Below, piece after piece: positions 36,117 through 44,477 of a stretch of DNA of 64,000 bases. Source of the stretch: Bacteroidota bacterium (GTDB lineage: Bacteria; Bacteroidota; Bacteroidia; NS11-12g; UBA9320). Every line of letters begins with the position of its first letter. Within the stretch, counting starts at the first letter, position 1. Position numbers and translations under genes: made by a program. The notes under the pieces were generated by a model, which saw only the letters and a list, made by a program, of their open reading frames with translations, did no database searches and had not been told where the DNA came from. The stretch lies in assembly GCA_016124755.1 (NCBI GenBank), contig WGNA01000007.1, positions 62,001-126,000 on the forward strand. The letters run 5' to 3'.

Positions 36117-39100
36117 TTATTGGTTATGCGAAACACAAAGTTTTTTTCGCCAATATGACTGACCGTTTGCATTCACCACTTCAACTATATACATACCGGT
36201 TTCCAGATTTGAAATATTGAGTGCAATATCACTCCGGTTTGTTTCGATTGGTTCTATTGCCATGGTTCCATCCAGTCTGTAAATCGAAATACTCCGGAGA
36301 TTCTGATCAGCTACGATTCGGATGTTAGTACAGGCAGGATTTGGAATAATAAAGAATCCGGAAACTCCTGAAGCGATGTCAAATTGCACCATCCGAATCA
36401 CAGAGTATTTGAAATTTCCATCGAAATCTACCTGCTTTAACCGATAGTAATTTGTGCCCTTTACAGGATTTTCATCCGTAAAGGAATAGTCCTGTTGGTT
36501 TGTCGAGGTACCATGTCCGGGCACATCTCCCAGTTGAATCCAGTTGCCGTTGTTTGTTCTTCTCTGAATGATAAATTTATCATTGTTGACTTCGGAGGCT
36601 GTTTTCCAGGTTAACAGGACATCGTCATTCAACTTAACGGCGTCAAATTGAATAAGTTCAACCGGAAGGGGAGTTTGCGACATCCCATTGATTCCATTGG
36701 TAAAATATCGCCACGGACCATAAACCTGACCTGTTATCGATGTTACCTTATCGTATTCAACTCTTGCGCGTACGGTGTGAGATGAAGAAACAATCGGAGT
36801 CATTTTTTTCAAAACAGTGCCCGAAGTAGTGAGATCGGTAAAATCACCGGTATCTGAAGCATAAACACTGTTAGAAAGTTCACCGTTGCTTCCGGAATGC
36901 AGGGCATCTCCGGCACCTACAACTTCAAAAACCAGTCGCCCCTGTTGTCTTCCTAAATAAGATTTCTGGTTCAGTCCTACCGCAAAGCTGTCGTTTGATA
37001 AATATCCCACGGTTAATCTTGAAGAAGATAAATCATCGTAAAACCTCAACTGATTGGGCAATCCATCGGCTTCGCCGCCGTGATAAACAAACACAGCTCC
37101 TTCATCTGTGTCGCCATTGTCATACGTACAAGCACCTACGATTACATCGCTAAAGCCATCTCCATTTACATCGCCGGCGCCTGCAACCGTTATTCCGAAA
37201 TTAGCACTCGCCTGGTCTGCTTCAAGCATCACATCTGCCGTAGTTGATAAGCCGGAAGATGAACCAAGGTAAATAAAAGCAGCTCCTTCTTCTGTCTCAC
37301 CGTTTGTGTAATACCTGGCACCCACAATGATGTCACTATATCCATCGCCGTTCACATCACCGGCCGACGAAACTGAATGACCAAAATATGCACCTGCCTG
37401 GTCTTCTTCCAATGTGTCTGTGGCTATCGAATCAATTCCGGAAGACGATCCGTGATAAACAAAGACAACGCCTTCGTTGGTTTCACCATTATTATACTTA
37501 TTAGCACCTACGACTACATCACTATAACCATCACCATTCACATCGCCAGCCGTAGCGACAAACTGACCAAACTGTGAATTCGCCTGGTTTGATTCAAGAC
37601 TGGTAGCAGCCGTTGTACCGATGCCCGAAGATGATCCGTGATAAATATAGACACCACCTTCATTTGACTGACCATTCGAATAATTATCTGCACCAACGAT
37701 AACATCACTATACCCATCACCGTTCACATCGCCGGCATGTCCTACATTACAACCTAGATGTGCATCTGCTATGTTTATTTCAAGTCTGACGGTAAATGTA
37801 GAGTCAATTCCTGAAGATGAGCCGTGGTAGACAAAAGCGGCACCTTCATCGGTTTGTCCTTTGTTAAATAAATACGCGCCCACAATAACATCGCTGTATC
37901 CATCGCCGTTGACATCGCCGGCTGTGGAGACGGAGTATCCGTAATGTGCACTTGCTTGATTTTGTTCTAATGTTGTGGTTGCCGTTGTAGAAACCCCGGA
38001 AGAGGATCCGTGAAAGACAAACGCAGCACCCTCATTACTTTGTCCGTTGTCGTACTTATGTGCTCCAACAATAACATCATCGTAACCATCACCATTGACA
38101 TCGCCTGCTCCTGAACATGAATAGCCAAAATCAGAACCTATTTGGTTTGCTTCCAGTAACGTGGCTGCGGTGGTTGATAATCCAGTAGAAGAGCCGTGAT
38201 AAACAAATGCAACACCTTCATCGTATTCTCCATTATCGTAGTATCGTGCACCAACGATGACGTCGCTATATCCATCGGCATTTACATCACCTGCACTGGA
38301 AACGGAATAGCCAAAATAGGCGTTAAATTGATCGCCTTCCATAGACGCTTTAACTGTTGAAGAAACACCGGTTGGAGAACCGTGATAGACAAAAGCAAGA
38401 CCTTCGTCAGCTTGACCACTTCCATTGTCGTAATATGGAGCCCCCACAATTACATCACTGTATCCGTCACCATTCACATCGCCGGCACAGGCAACTGAAT
38501 AGCCCAGTTCAGCGTAGCTTTGTACTTTGGTAAGTTGAGTTGAATATGTAGAGTTAATCCCGGAGGCTGAACCATGATAAACCCTTGCCACACCGCGGCC
38601 TACTGTTCCACCCCCACTATAACCGTATCCACCAACAACCACATCACTGTATCCATCACCATTCACATCTCCGGCACAAGCTACAGAGGCCCCCAAATAT
38701 GCATTTAATGCATTGCCTTCCAATGTTACTGAGGAACTTGTGCTCACACCTGAGGCAGAGCCGTGAAAGACAAACGCACAACCTTCGCCATTCGTACCAT
38801 TGGTGTAGTTTCTCACACCCACTATTACATCACTGTATCCATCGCCATTCACATCACCTGCTGAAGACACAGAATAACCAAGCTCTGCACCTGATTCATT
38901 TTTTTCAATTTGAGTCGTGGCGGTGGTTGATAATCCACCTGAAGAACCGTGGTAGATAAAGGCCGCACCCTCCGAGGTTTGACCATTGGTAAAATTATAT
39001 GCACCTACAATTACATCACTGTAACCATCGCCATTCACATCACCTGCTGAGGCCACTGAGTACCCAAAATCTGAATTCGAGTTATTTTCTTCTAACCGAG

Positions 39101-40409
39101 TTGCAGCGGTTGTAGATATACCGGAGCTGGAGCCATGAAACACAAAAGCAGCTCCCTCATCTGTTTGCCCGTTTTGATATTCAATTGCACCCACAACGAC
39201 ATCGCTATACCCATCACCATTTACGTCTCCTGCACCGGCTACGCTCCGACCAAAGTATGCATTTGCCTGGTTGATTTCTAGTATGGTTGAACTATTAAAT
39301 CTGGAACCATTTCCATAATAAACGAATGCCGCACCTTCATCCGTTTGCCCATTTGTATAATGTGCTGCACCAACAATTACATCACTATAACCATCTCCAT
39401 TGACGTCTCCGGCATACGCTACCGACCAGCCAAACTCAGCGCCTGAAATGTTTCGCTGGATGGTTTGTGCACTTGAGCTAGAAACCCCGGTAGCGGAGCC
39501 TAAATATAAAAATACCACGCCTTCATTGGATTGCCCATTATCGTAATCAGGTGCTCCTATAATCACATCACCATATCCATCACCATTTACATCTCCTGCA
39601 GAAGAAACACTCCATCCAAGGAGAGCGCTTGCTTGATTCGATTCCAGAGTTGTGCTTGACGAAGTACTAATCGGATCAATTGTAATAGGATACTTGAAAC
39701 CACTAGTATTCTCCAAGAGAATGCGCACCTCATTTTTTGATACCTCAAAATGCGCACTAATCTTTTGGTTGTTGGCGTCCCAACAGTTCAGGTCCTTATA
39801 AATGATTTGTGTTTCGAGCTTGCCTTGTTGGCGTTGGCACAAATGAATTTCGGAATCATGTACCTTATTTGGGATAAGTCCGGTTATGTTTAACCGCACT
39901 TCAATTTTGTTTATATCGGTTGGACCATGTTTTAAAATGAAGTTTTGTCGCACACCTTCTTTGTTGTTGATGTACTCTTCCTGAAAATATGGGTAATCGA
40001 ACACAACGCGATTATCGCCTGCGTTTATTTTAACTTGGTTCGAAGGTTCTGGCGAATAAAGTTTTATGCCATCGGCATAAAAACCTTCCAGACGAATAGA
40101 TGCTTTCCAGTCGCCCAGCGAGTCAAGGCGAGGTTGCATTTCGAAGTTACCGGGCTGTACAAATGCAACTATGTCGTTTGCCCGGTTTGGAGCGCGATAG
40201 GTAATTTGATCTTCCGACGAAAAGTGATACTCGCGTTGTTCGATATCCTTTTGTACTTCCGACCACCAGTTACCCGAAACGTTTTCCGGCAACTGTACAT
40301 CGGAGGTTTGGCTTAATCCAAGTGAAGTGAAGCATGTAAGAAAGATACATAAAACAAGGGAGTTAATAGATGTTGGGCGTTTATACCCCAGCAGAAGTAA
40401 GTGGTTCAT
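36117..40409 (-). CDS. secreted FG-GAP (integrin alpha-type) beta-propeller protein with 14 repeats and T9SS type A domain (1,430 aa)
   Basis: Signal peptide near residues 15-34 (start ATG 40409; an alternative ATG lies at 40439). A 230-residue N-terminal domain without a recognised motif is followed by 14 FG-GAP repeats of about 62 residues (about residues 260-1120). Each repeat has the calcium loop GDVNGDGYSDVIVGA (GDVNADGY in one), then a Tyr/Asn-Gly spacer, EGAAFVYHG and SSGxSTTA. Fourteen repeats would make two seven-bladed propellers. A fibronectin-like segment (PLPVELIQFDAVKLNDDVLLTWKTA) and a type A T9SS sorting domain (FIIPNPACTNIRI to the end) finish the protein. A calcium-dependent adhesin is the likely role. 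The gene is bracketed by the 172-bp direct repeats, which marks it as a probable late addition. Confidence 0.88.
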   Translation of the reverse strand: MNHLLLLGYKRPTSINSLVLCIFLTCFTSLGLSQTSDVQLPENVSGNWWSEVQKDIEQREYHFSSEDQITYRAPNRANDIVAFVQPGNFEMQPRLDSLGDWKASIRLEGFYADGIKLYSPEPSNQVKINAGDNRVVFDYPYFQEEYINNKEGVRQNFILKHGPTDINKIEVRLNITGLIPNKVHDSEIHLCQRQQGKLETQIIYKDLNCWDANNQKISAHFEVSKNEVRILLENTSGFKYPITIDPISTSSSTTLESNQASALLGWSVSSAGDVNGDGYGDVIIGAPDYDNGQSNEGVVFLYLGSATGVSSSSAQTIQRNISGAEFGWSVAYAGDVNGDGYSDVIVGAAHYTNGQTDEGAAFVYYGNGSRFNSSTILEINQANAYFGRSVAGAGDVNGDGYSDVVVGAIEYQNGQTDEGAAFVFHGSSSGISTTAATRLEENNSNSDFGYSVASAGDVNGDGYSDVIVGAYNFTNGQTSEGAAFIYHGSSGGLSTTATTQIEKNESGAELGYSVSSAGDVNGDGYSDVIVGVRNYTNGTNGEGCAFVFHGSASGVSTSSSVTLEGNALNAYLGASVACAGDVNGDGYSDVVVGGYGYSGGGTVGRGVARVYHGSASGINSTYSTQLTKVQSYAELGYSVACAGDVNGDGYSDVIVGAPYYDNGSGQADEGLAFVYHGSPTGVSSTVKASMEGDQFNAYFGYSVSSAGDVNADGYSDVIVGARYYDNGEYDEGVAFVYHGSSTGLSTTAATLLEANQIGSDFGYSCSGAGDVNGDGYDDVIVGAHKYDNGQSNEGAAFVFHGSSSGVSTTATTTLEQNQASAHYGYSVSTAGDVNGDGYSDVIVGAYLFNKGQTDEGAAFVYHGSSSGIDSTFTVRLEINIADAHLGCNVGHAGDVNGDGYSDVIVGADNYSNGQSNEGGVYIYHGSSSGIGTTAATSLESNQANSQFGQFVATAGDVNGDGYSDVVVGANKYNNGETNEGVVFVYHGSSSGIDSIATDTLEEDQAGAYFGHSVSSAGDVNGDGYSDIIVGARYYTNGETEEGAAFIYLGSSSGLSTTADVMLEADQASANFGITVAGAGDVNGDGFSDVIVGACTYDNGDTDEGAVFVYHGGEADGLPNQLRFYDDLSSSRLTVGYLSNDSFAVGLNQKSYLGRQQGRLVFEVVGAGDALHSGSNGELSNSVYASDTGDFTDLTTSGTVLKKMTPIVSSSHTVRARVEYDKVTSITGQVYGPWRYFTNGINGMSQTPLPVELIQFDAVKLNDDVLLTWKTASEVNNDKFIIQRRTNNGNWIQLGDVPGHGTSTNQQDYSFTDENPVKGTNYYRLKQVDFDGNFKYSVIRMVQFDIASGVSGFFIIPNPACTNIRIVADQNLRSISIYRLDGTMAIEPIETNRSDIALNISNLETGMYIVEVVNANGQSYWRKKLCVSHNQ
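37100..39640 (-). repeat. tandem coding repeat, about 14 units of about 186 bp
   Basis: The DNA behind the FG-GAP repeats is itself repetitive. The block encoding GDVNGDGYSDVIVGA recurs every 180-190 bases with few changes. Such arrays can expand or contract by slippage or recombination. Confidence 0.85.
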
Positions 40410-40588
40410 TCCAATTTGGTTGTCCAAAAGGAACATCAAAATCCGAAAACAGAGCCTGAGATGATGAATCCCCTGGTGATTTTAGTTCAATCCAAAAGCA
40501 CAATTTTTATTAAACCGCACTTTTTGCAATTCAATTCTATAAAAAAAATTAAACCGCGTCAAGTTTGAATGGATTTTTGAGTGCAGTG

Positions 40589-40675
40589 CTATTTGACTAA
40601 CATCACCCAACCGAACACAACCAGCAAAAATGAGAGAACTAATAAAACCACATCTTCAACAAATTGGATTAACAT
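40589..40675 (-). CDS. possible 28-aa hydrophobic microprotein
   Basis: An ATG at 40675 opens a 28-codon frame that is almost wholly one membrane helix (VVLLVLSFLLVVFGWVMLV) and ends with Lys before TAG. It fills part of the otherwise empty gap between the FG-GAP gene and the metallo-hydrolase. A one-mismatch -7 box (TCAGTTTG) lies 23 bases upstream. Chance cannot be excluded because such AT-rich frames arise easily. Confidence 0.3.
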   Translation of the reverse strand: MLIQFVEDVVLLVLSFLLVVFGWVMLVK

Positions 40676-40733
40676 CGATTCGCAGACTTGAAAATTAACC
40701 AAACTGAAAACTGATAAATCACAGAAAGTACTT

Positions 40734-40905
40734 TCAGCCCTGAAGATACGGATTGCGTTCTTTTTCAAAACCAATTTCCGTTGCAGGGCCATGACCGGGA
40801 TATACGATGTAATAATCGGGAAGTGTGAACAATTGCGCGCGAATCGAATCGAGCAAAGTCTGATGATCTCCACCAGGCAAATCGGTTCTTCCGATACTGA
40901 GTTGG
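40734..40905. repeat. direct repeat copy B (172 bp)
   Basis: Second copy of the repeat at 35911-36082, here forming the true 3' end of the intact metallo-hydrolase gene. Confidence 0.95.
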
Positions 40906-41375
40906 AACAACACATCACCCCCGATTACAAAATCTTCCTGATCGGCAATAAAACAAACACTTCCGGGAGAATGACCGGGCGTAAACCGAACCTCCATTTC
41001 CGACTCACCAAATGTTAAAATATCCTTCTCACTGATGAATTCATCTGCAGGTGGCGACATCTCATACTGCACACCAAACATTAGGGCCGATGAGCTCGCT
41101 GCCTGCAAAACCGGAACATCAAGAGCGTGATGAACAAATGGAATATCCCATGTTCGTTTGCAAAATGCGATGCCAAAAACGTGGTCAATGTGGCAATGGG
41201 TATTAACAATCTTAACCGGCTTCAACCCCGAATCTTCAATAAAACTCTTTAGCTCATCCTGTTCATGTTCGTTGTAACAACCGGGATCGATAATGATGCA
41301 TTCTTTGGTTTCATCCCACAAAACATAGGTATTCTCCTGAAAAGGGTTGAATGTAAAAAAATGAAGCTGGATCAT
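40734..41375 (-). CDS. metallo-beta-lactamase-fold hydrolase, glyoxalase II-like (213 aa)
   Basis: The zinc ligands of the fold are present in order: HCHIDH (about residues 60-65), GHSPGSVCF (His near 134), GGDVLF (bridging Asp near 153) and YPGHGP (His near 196). The length and the C-terminal TEIGFEKERNPYLQG are typical of the short GloB-like hydrolases that act on thioesters such as S-lactoylglutathione or related substrates; the exact substrate is unknown. A one-mismatch -7 box (TACCATTG) lies directly before the ATG. Its last 172 bases are duplicated at 35911-36082. Confidence 0.9.
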   Translation of the reverse strand: MIQLHFFTFNPFQENTYVLWDETKECIIIDPGCYNEHEQDELKSFIEDSGLKPVKIVNTHCHIDHVFGIAFCKRTWDIPFVHHALDVPVLQAASSSALMFGVQYEMSPPADEFISEKDILTFGESEMEVRFTPGHSPGSVCFIADQEDFVIGGDVLFQLSIGRTDLPGGDHQTLLDSIRAQLFTLPDYYIVYPGHGPATEIGFEKERNPYLQG

Positions 41376-41451
41376 ACAATGGTAACTAACCTGTTGGGTA
41401 ATTGAACAACTTGTGCTGGATAGTCGGGACCAATTCCGAAAGAGCTCTTAT

Positions 41452-42837
41452 TTACAAGTGGATTACCTCGTCGTATGCCGCAGCAGCAGCTTCCATCACG
41501 GCTTCACTCATGGTCGGGTGCGGGTGAACCGTTTTTATAATCTCGTGTCCTGTTGTTTCTAATTTGCGGGCAGCAACTACTTCGGCGATCATTTCTGTTA
41601 CATTCATCCCGATCATGTGTGCACCGAGGAACTCACCATATTTCGCATCGAAAATTACTTTCACGAAACCTTCTTTCGCACCGGCAGCACTGGCTTTTCC
41701 GCTGGCTGAAAACGGAAACTTCCCGACTTTGATTTCGTATCCGGCTTCTTTGGCTTTGGCTTCTGTATAACCAACCGAGGCAATTTCAGGAGTACAATAG
41801 GTACATCCGGGAATGTTATTGTAGTCTAATGGCTCCGGATGATGTCCGGCGATTTTCTCAACGCAGATAATTCCTTCTGCACTTGCCACGTGAGCGAGCG
41901 CAGGACCGTGAACGATGTCACCAATGGCGTAAACTCCCGCAACATTGGTTTGGTAATAATCATCCACCACAACTTTTCCTTTATCGGTTTTAACACCCAT
42001 GGTTTCCAGTCCGATTCCTTCGAGATTTGTCTGAATTCCCACCGCGCTCAACACCACTTCGCAGTTCACCGTTTCTTCACCTTTGGCCGTTTTAATGCTA
42101 ACCACGCAATCTTTACCGGAGGTATCAACTTTTTCGACCGAGGAAGAAGTCATTACTTTAATTCCTTGTTTTTTGAATTCTTTGGCGAGTGCTTTCGACA
42201 CTTCTTCGTCTTCATTCGGAACGATGTTCGGCATAAATTCAACGAGGGTTACTTCGGTTCCCATCGAATTATAGAAGTACGCGAATTCACTTCCGATGGC
42301 ACCACTTCCAACCACTACCATCGATTTGGGTAGCGAAGGAAGAACCATCGCTTCATGGTATCCAATGATTTTCTTCTTATCGATTTTGAGGTTTGGTAAT
42401 TCCCTTTCGCGGGCACCTGTGGCGAGAATAATGTGTTTCGCTTCCACGGTGGTTTTGCTTCCGTTGTTATCAACTTCCACTTTTCCTTTACCCACTAATT
42501 TTCCGAATCCCTGATGAATTTCAATTTTATTTTTCTTCATCAGAAACTGCACACCCTTGCTCATTCCGTCAGCCACTCCGCGTGATCGTTTTACCACTGC
42601 TTCGAAATTAGCATTGGCCTCGCTCACTTCGATTCCGTAGTCAGACGCGTGTTTGATATATTGAAAAACCTGTGCAGATTTTAAAAGGGCTTTGGTTGGA
42701 ATACATCCCCAGTTCAGACAAACGCCTCCCAGTTCTGCTTTTTCAACCACACCAACCTTTAATCCGAGTTGAGAAGCTCTGATGGCGGCTACATATCCAC
42801 CCGGGCCGCTACCGATTACCAAAACATCTAATGCCAT
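41452..42837 (-). CDS. lpdA: dihydrolipoyl dehydrogenase (461 aa)
   Basis: FAD enzyme (E3) that reoxidises lipoamide in pyruvate, 2-oxoglutarate and branched-chain dehydrogenase complexes and in glycine cleavage. FAD-binding GSGPGGYVAAIRA (about residues 9-21), redox-active CLNWGC (about 40-45), the NAD motif VVGSGAIGSEFAYFY (about 177-191), the second FAD motif VYAIGDIVHGPALAH (about 305-320) and the catalytic HPHPTMSE (about 440) are all visible. The frame is open to 43050, but the first 71 codons lie upstream of the promoter and overlap the next gene, so ATG 42837 is the start. It is not next to E1 or E2 genes. Confidence 0.95.
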   Translation of the reverse strand: MALDVLVIGSGPGGYVAAIRASQLGLKVGVVEKAELGGVCLNWGCIPTKALLKSAQVFQYIKHASDYGIEVSEANANFEAVVKRSRGVADGMSKGVQFLMKKNKIEIHQGFGKLVGKGKVEVDNNGSKTTVEAKHIILATGARERELPNLKIDKKKIIGYHEAMVLPSLPKSMVVVGSGAIGSEFAYFYNSMGTEVTLVEFMPNIVPNEDEEVSKALAKEFKKQGIKVMTSSSVEKVDTSGKDCVVSIKTAKGEETVNCEVVLSAVGIQTNLEGIGLETMGVKTDKGKVVVDDYYQTNVAGVYAIGDIVHGPALAHVASAEGIICVEKIAGHHPEPLDYNNIPGCTYCTPEIASVGYTEAKAKEAGYEIKVGKFPFSASGKASAAGAKEGFVKVIFDAKYGEFLGAHMIGMNVTEMIAEVVAARKLETTGHEIIKTVHPHPTMSEAVMEAAAAAYDEVIHL

Positions 42838-42863
42838 ATTCGTCAAGCTATAATTTTCCGGCG

Positions 42864-42871
42864 CAAAAGTA
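42864..42871 (-). promoter_or_regulatory. -7 box (TACTTTTG) of lpdA
   Basis: Exact TAnnTTTG on the minus strand, 26 bases before ATG 42837. It leaves a short leader and decides the start of lpdA. Confidence 0.55.
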
Positions 42872-42913
42872 ATCCAAGCAATTATAAATGACAGACGAAT
42901 CGAACAACGCTGG

Positions 42914-43597
42914 TTATTTATTAAAAGAGAACAGCAACCAGATTCTTGTTCCGGTTTGTTGCATATCAATGCTTTTGGAAAGCTCGTCGAGTTTTGGATA
43001 TGTGGTGTTGATGAGATTGGTGGCAACCGTGTACGTCTGAAGCTCATCATTCACCAATCCTGCACCAAGACTCAACACCAGATCCGTATCAAAACCCAAA
43101 GCAAATCGATCCGAAAATTTATACCGCAAACCCGCCAGATATCCCAGTCCCAGATTTACATTCTGAACTACATGACTGTTATAAAAAATACTGGTAGAAC
43201 CGCCGAACAAGGAAGTTGATTCCGAATAATTATAATTCGCATAAAACATGAGTCCGTGGTAAAAGTCGAACCCTTCGGCCAACCGGTGATATTTTTCCTT
43301 AACATTTCGATAGGTTAAGTTGAGGTTGTTGTTGATATTGGATCTGAAATCCAGCGGAACGGTTGTTTCCCCGATCTTTCCATCGAATGCGGTTTGATGA
43401 AAATTCGGACTTACCATTAGATCAATCCTGCGCCAGGCATTTTCTTTTTTCTGAACTCTGTACAACATGTGCAGCGATCCGCCAAGCCATAAACTCCGGA
43501 TGTTGATACCGAGTTCCCGGTTTTCTTTTTCCTGACTAAAAGCCTGACCCGCAAACATGAAAACGCCTAACAGTAATGCAGAGATTATTTTTTTCAT
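42914..43597 (-). CDS. outer-membrane beta-barrel protein (227 aa)
   Basis: The signal peptide is residues 1-21 (ending QAFSQ). The rest alternates in the manner of an outer-membrane barrel, with strands such as SLHMLYRV, GLMFYANYNY and AGLRYKFSDRFALGFDTD, and ends WLLFSFNK. No family-specific motif is recognised. The gene lies 76 bases upstream of lpdA on the same strand, and lpdA has its own -7 box. Confidence 0.72.
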   Translation of the reverse strand: MKKIISALLLGVFMFAGQAFSQEKENRELGINIRSLWLGGSLHMLYRVQKKENAWRRIDLMVSPNFHQTAFDGKIGETTVPLDFRSNINNNLNLTYRNVKEKYHRLAEGFDFYHGLMFYANYNYSESTSLFGGSTSIFYNSHVVQNVNLGLGYLAGLRYKFSDRFALGFDTDLVLSLGAGLVNDELQTYTVATNLINTTYPKLDELSKSIDMQQTGTRIWLLFSFNK

Positions 43598-43737
43598 ATG
43601 GTTGAATTATTAGGTGGTGAAAATAACCCATCAGAGAGAAGTTTCGAATTGATACGGATGAAATCCGGAAAAACGGGATGAAAAACCAATTCGATTTGTG
43701 ATCTTGAAATTAGTCTGGTGTTAAGTGCGAACACCTT

Positions 43738-43766
43738 TTTGCACTGGCTTAAGATTTCTATCTTTG
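43738..43766 (+). promoter_or_regulatory. promoter of the DUF4160-DUF2442 pair (TTTG, 17-base spacer, TATCTTTG)
   Basis: Both Bacteroidota elements are visible: TTTG at 43738-43741 and TATCTTTG at 43759-43766. The box ends 4 bases before ATG 43771. Confidence 0.65.
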
Positions 43767-43770
43767 TTTG

Positions 43771-44022
43771 ATGCCTACCGTACTTTTTATTTCGGGTTGG
43801 CGGTTGTTCTTTTATTCTAATGAAGGATCTGAACCCATTCACATTCATGCTGAAAAAGCGGAAATGGAATGTAACTATTGGTTAAACGTTGATGAAATAG
43901 GTATTCAGGAAGCATTCTCCTACAATATGACTTCAAGCGAAAAAAGAGCAATCAAGAAAATAATTTATCAGCACTTTGATATGATCGTGAATACATGGAA
44001 TAATTACTTTCAACACAAATAG
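43771..44022 (+). CDS. DUF4160 domain protein (83 aa)
   Basis: Small protein of the DUF4160 family. The signature segments are the GWRLFFYSNEGSEPIHIHAEK stretch (about residues 8-28) with an HIH motif, and the C-terminal helix SSEKRAIKKIIYQHFDMIVNTWNNYF. The family is usually found next to DUF2442 proteins, as here with a two-base gap, and the pair is often discussed as a possible toxin-antitoxin module; the activity is unproven. The first codon of the longer frame (TTG 43768) is rejected in favour of the adjacent ATG. Confidence 0.85.
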   Translation: MPTVLFISGWRLFFYSNEGSEPIHIHAEKAEMECNYWLNVDEIGIQEAFSYNMTSSEKRAIKKIIYQHFDMIVNTWNNYFQHK

Positions 44023-44024
44023 AA

Positions 44025-44258
44025 ATGATCGCAACACATCACATAGACAAAATATTTTTTAACGATTCTATGATGACCCTGAACATTGATGGTGAAGAAT
44101 TTCAATTTGAACTCAGTAAAGTTTCGAACAAGTTATTTCAGGCCACTGAAATGGAAAGAAGTTTATATAAAATTTCACCGTCTGGTTATGGTATCCACTG
44201 GCCCCTTATTGACGAAGATCTTTCTGTTGATGCGCTTTTGAAGAGTAAGATTGGGTAA
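44025..44258 (+). CDS. DUF2442 domain protein (77 aa)
   Basis: DUF2442 family. The LNIDGEEFQFELSKVSNKLFQAT segment and the C-terminal GYGIHWPLIDEDLSVDALL (about residues 54-72) are characteristic. It starts two bases after the DUF4160 stop, so the two are co-transcribed. If the pair is a toxin-antitoxin module, I cannot tell from sequence which member would be the toxin. Confidence 0.85.
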   Translation: MIATHHIDKIFFNDSMMTLNIDGEEFQFELSKVSNKLFQATEMERSLYKISPSGYGIHWPLIDEDLSVDALLKSKIG

Positions 44259-44477
44259 TCCATAAAAGAAAAATCAAATTATTTCCAGTTGACTCAGAAC
44301 CGCTTTTAATTTAAAAATTCAAACAACCAATCCAATACTATTTTTTGATTGTTGGCCGTGACGGCGGAGAAAGAAATTTGATATGTTCACGATTCAATTG
44401 ATCTTTCCCAGAAATCAATTAACCGCTTGCCTTCAATCCATTTCATTCAACACCTTTGCAGCACCAAAAAAGTCATC

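Noticed and set aside
35911-40905. Integrative element with attachment sites
   Set aside because: The direct repeats look like attL/attR, but no integrase, excisionase or relaxase gene lies between them and the repeats are far longer than normal att cores.
40589-40918. 109-codon minus-strand frame over the hydrolase 3' end
   Set aside because: Its first 80 codons overlap the intact hydrolase out of frame; only the last 28 codons, outside the hydrolase, are kept as a weak microprotein candidate.
42838-43050. N-terminal extension of lpdA
   Set aside because: It overlaps the neighbouring barrel gene, is upstream of the -7 box and is not seen in the enzyme family.
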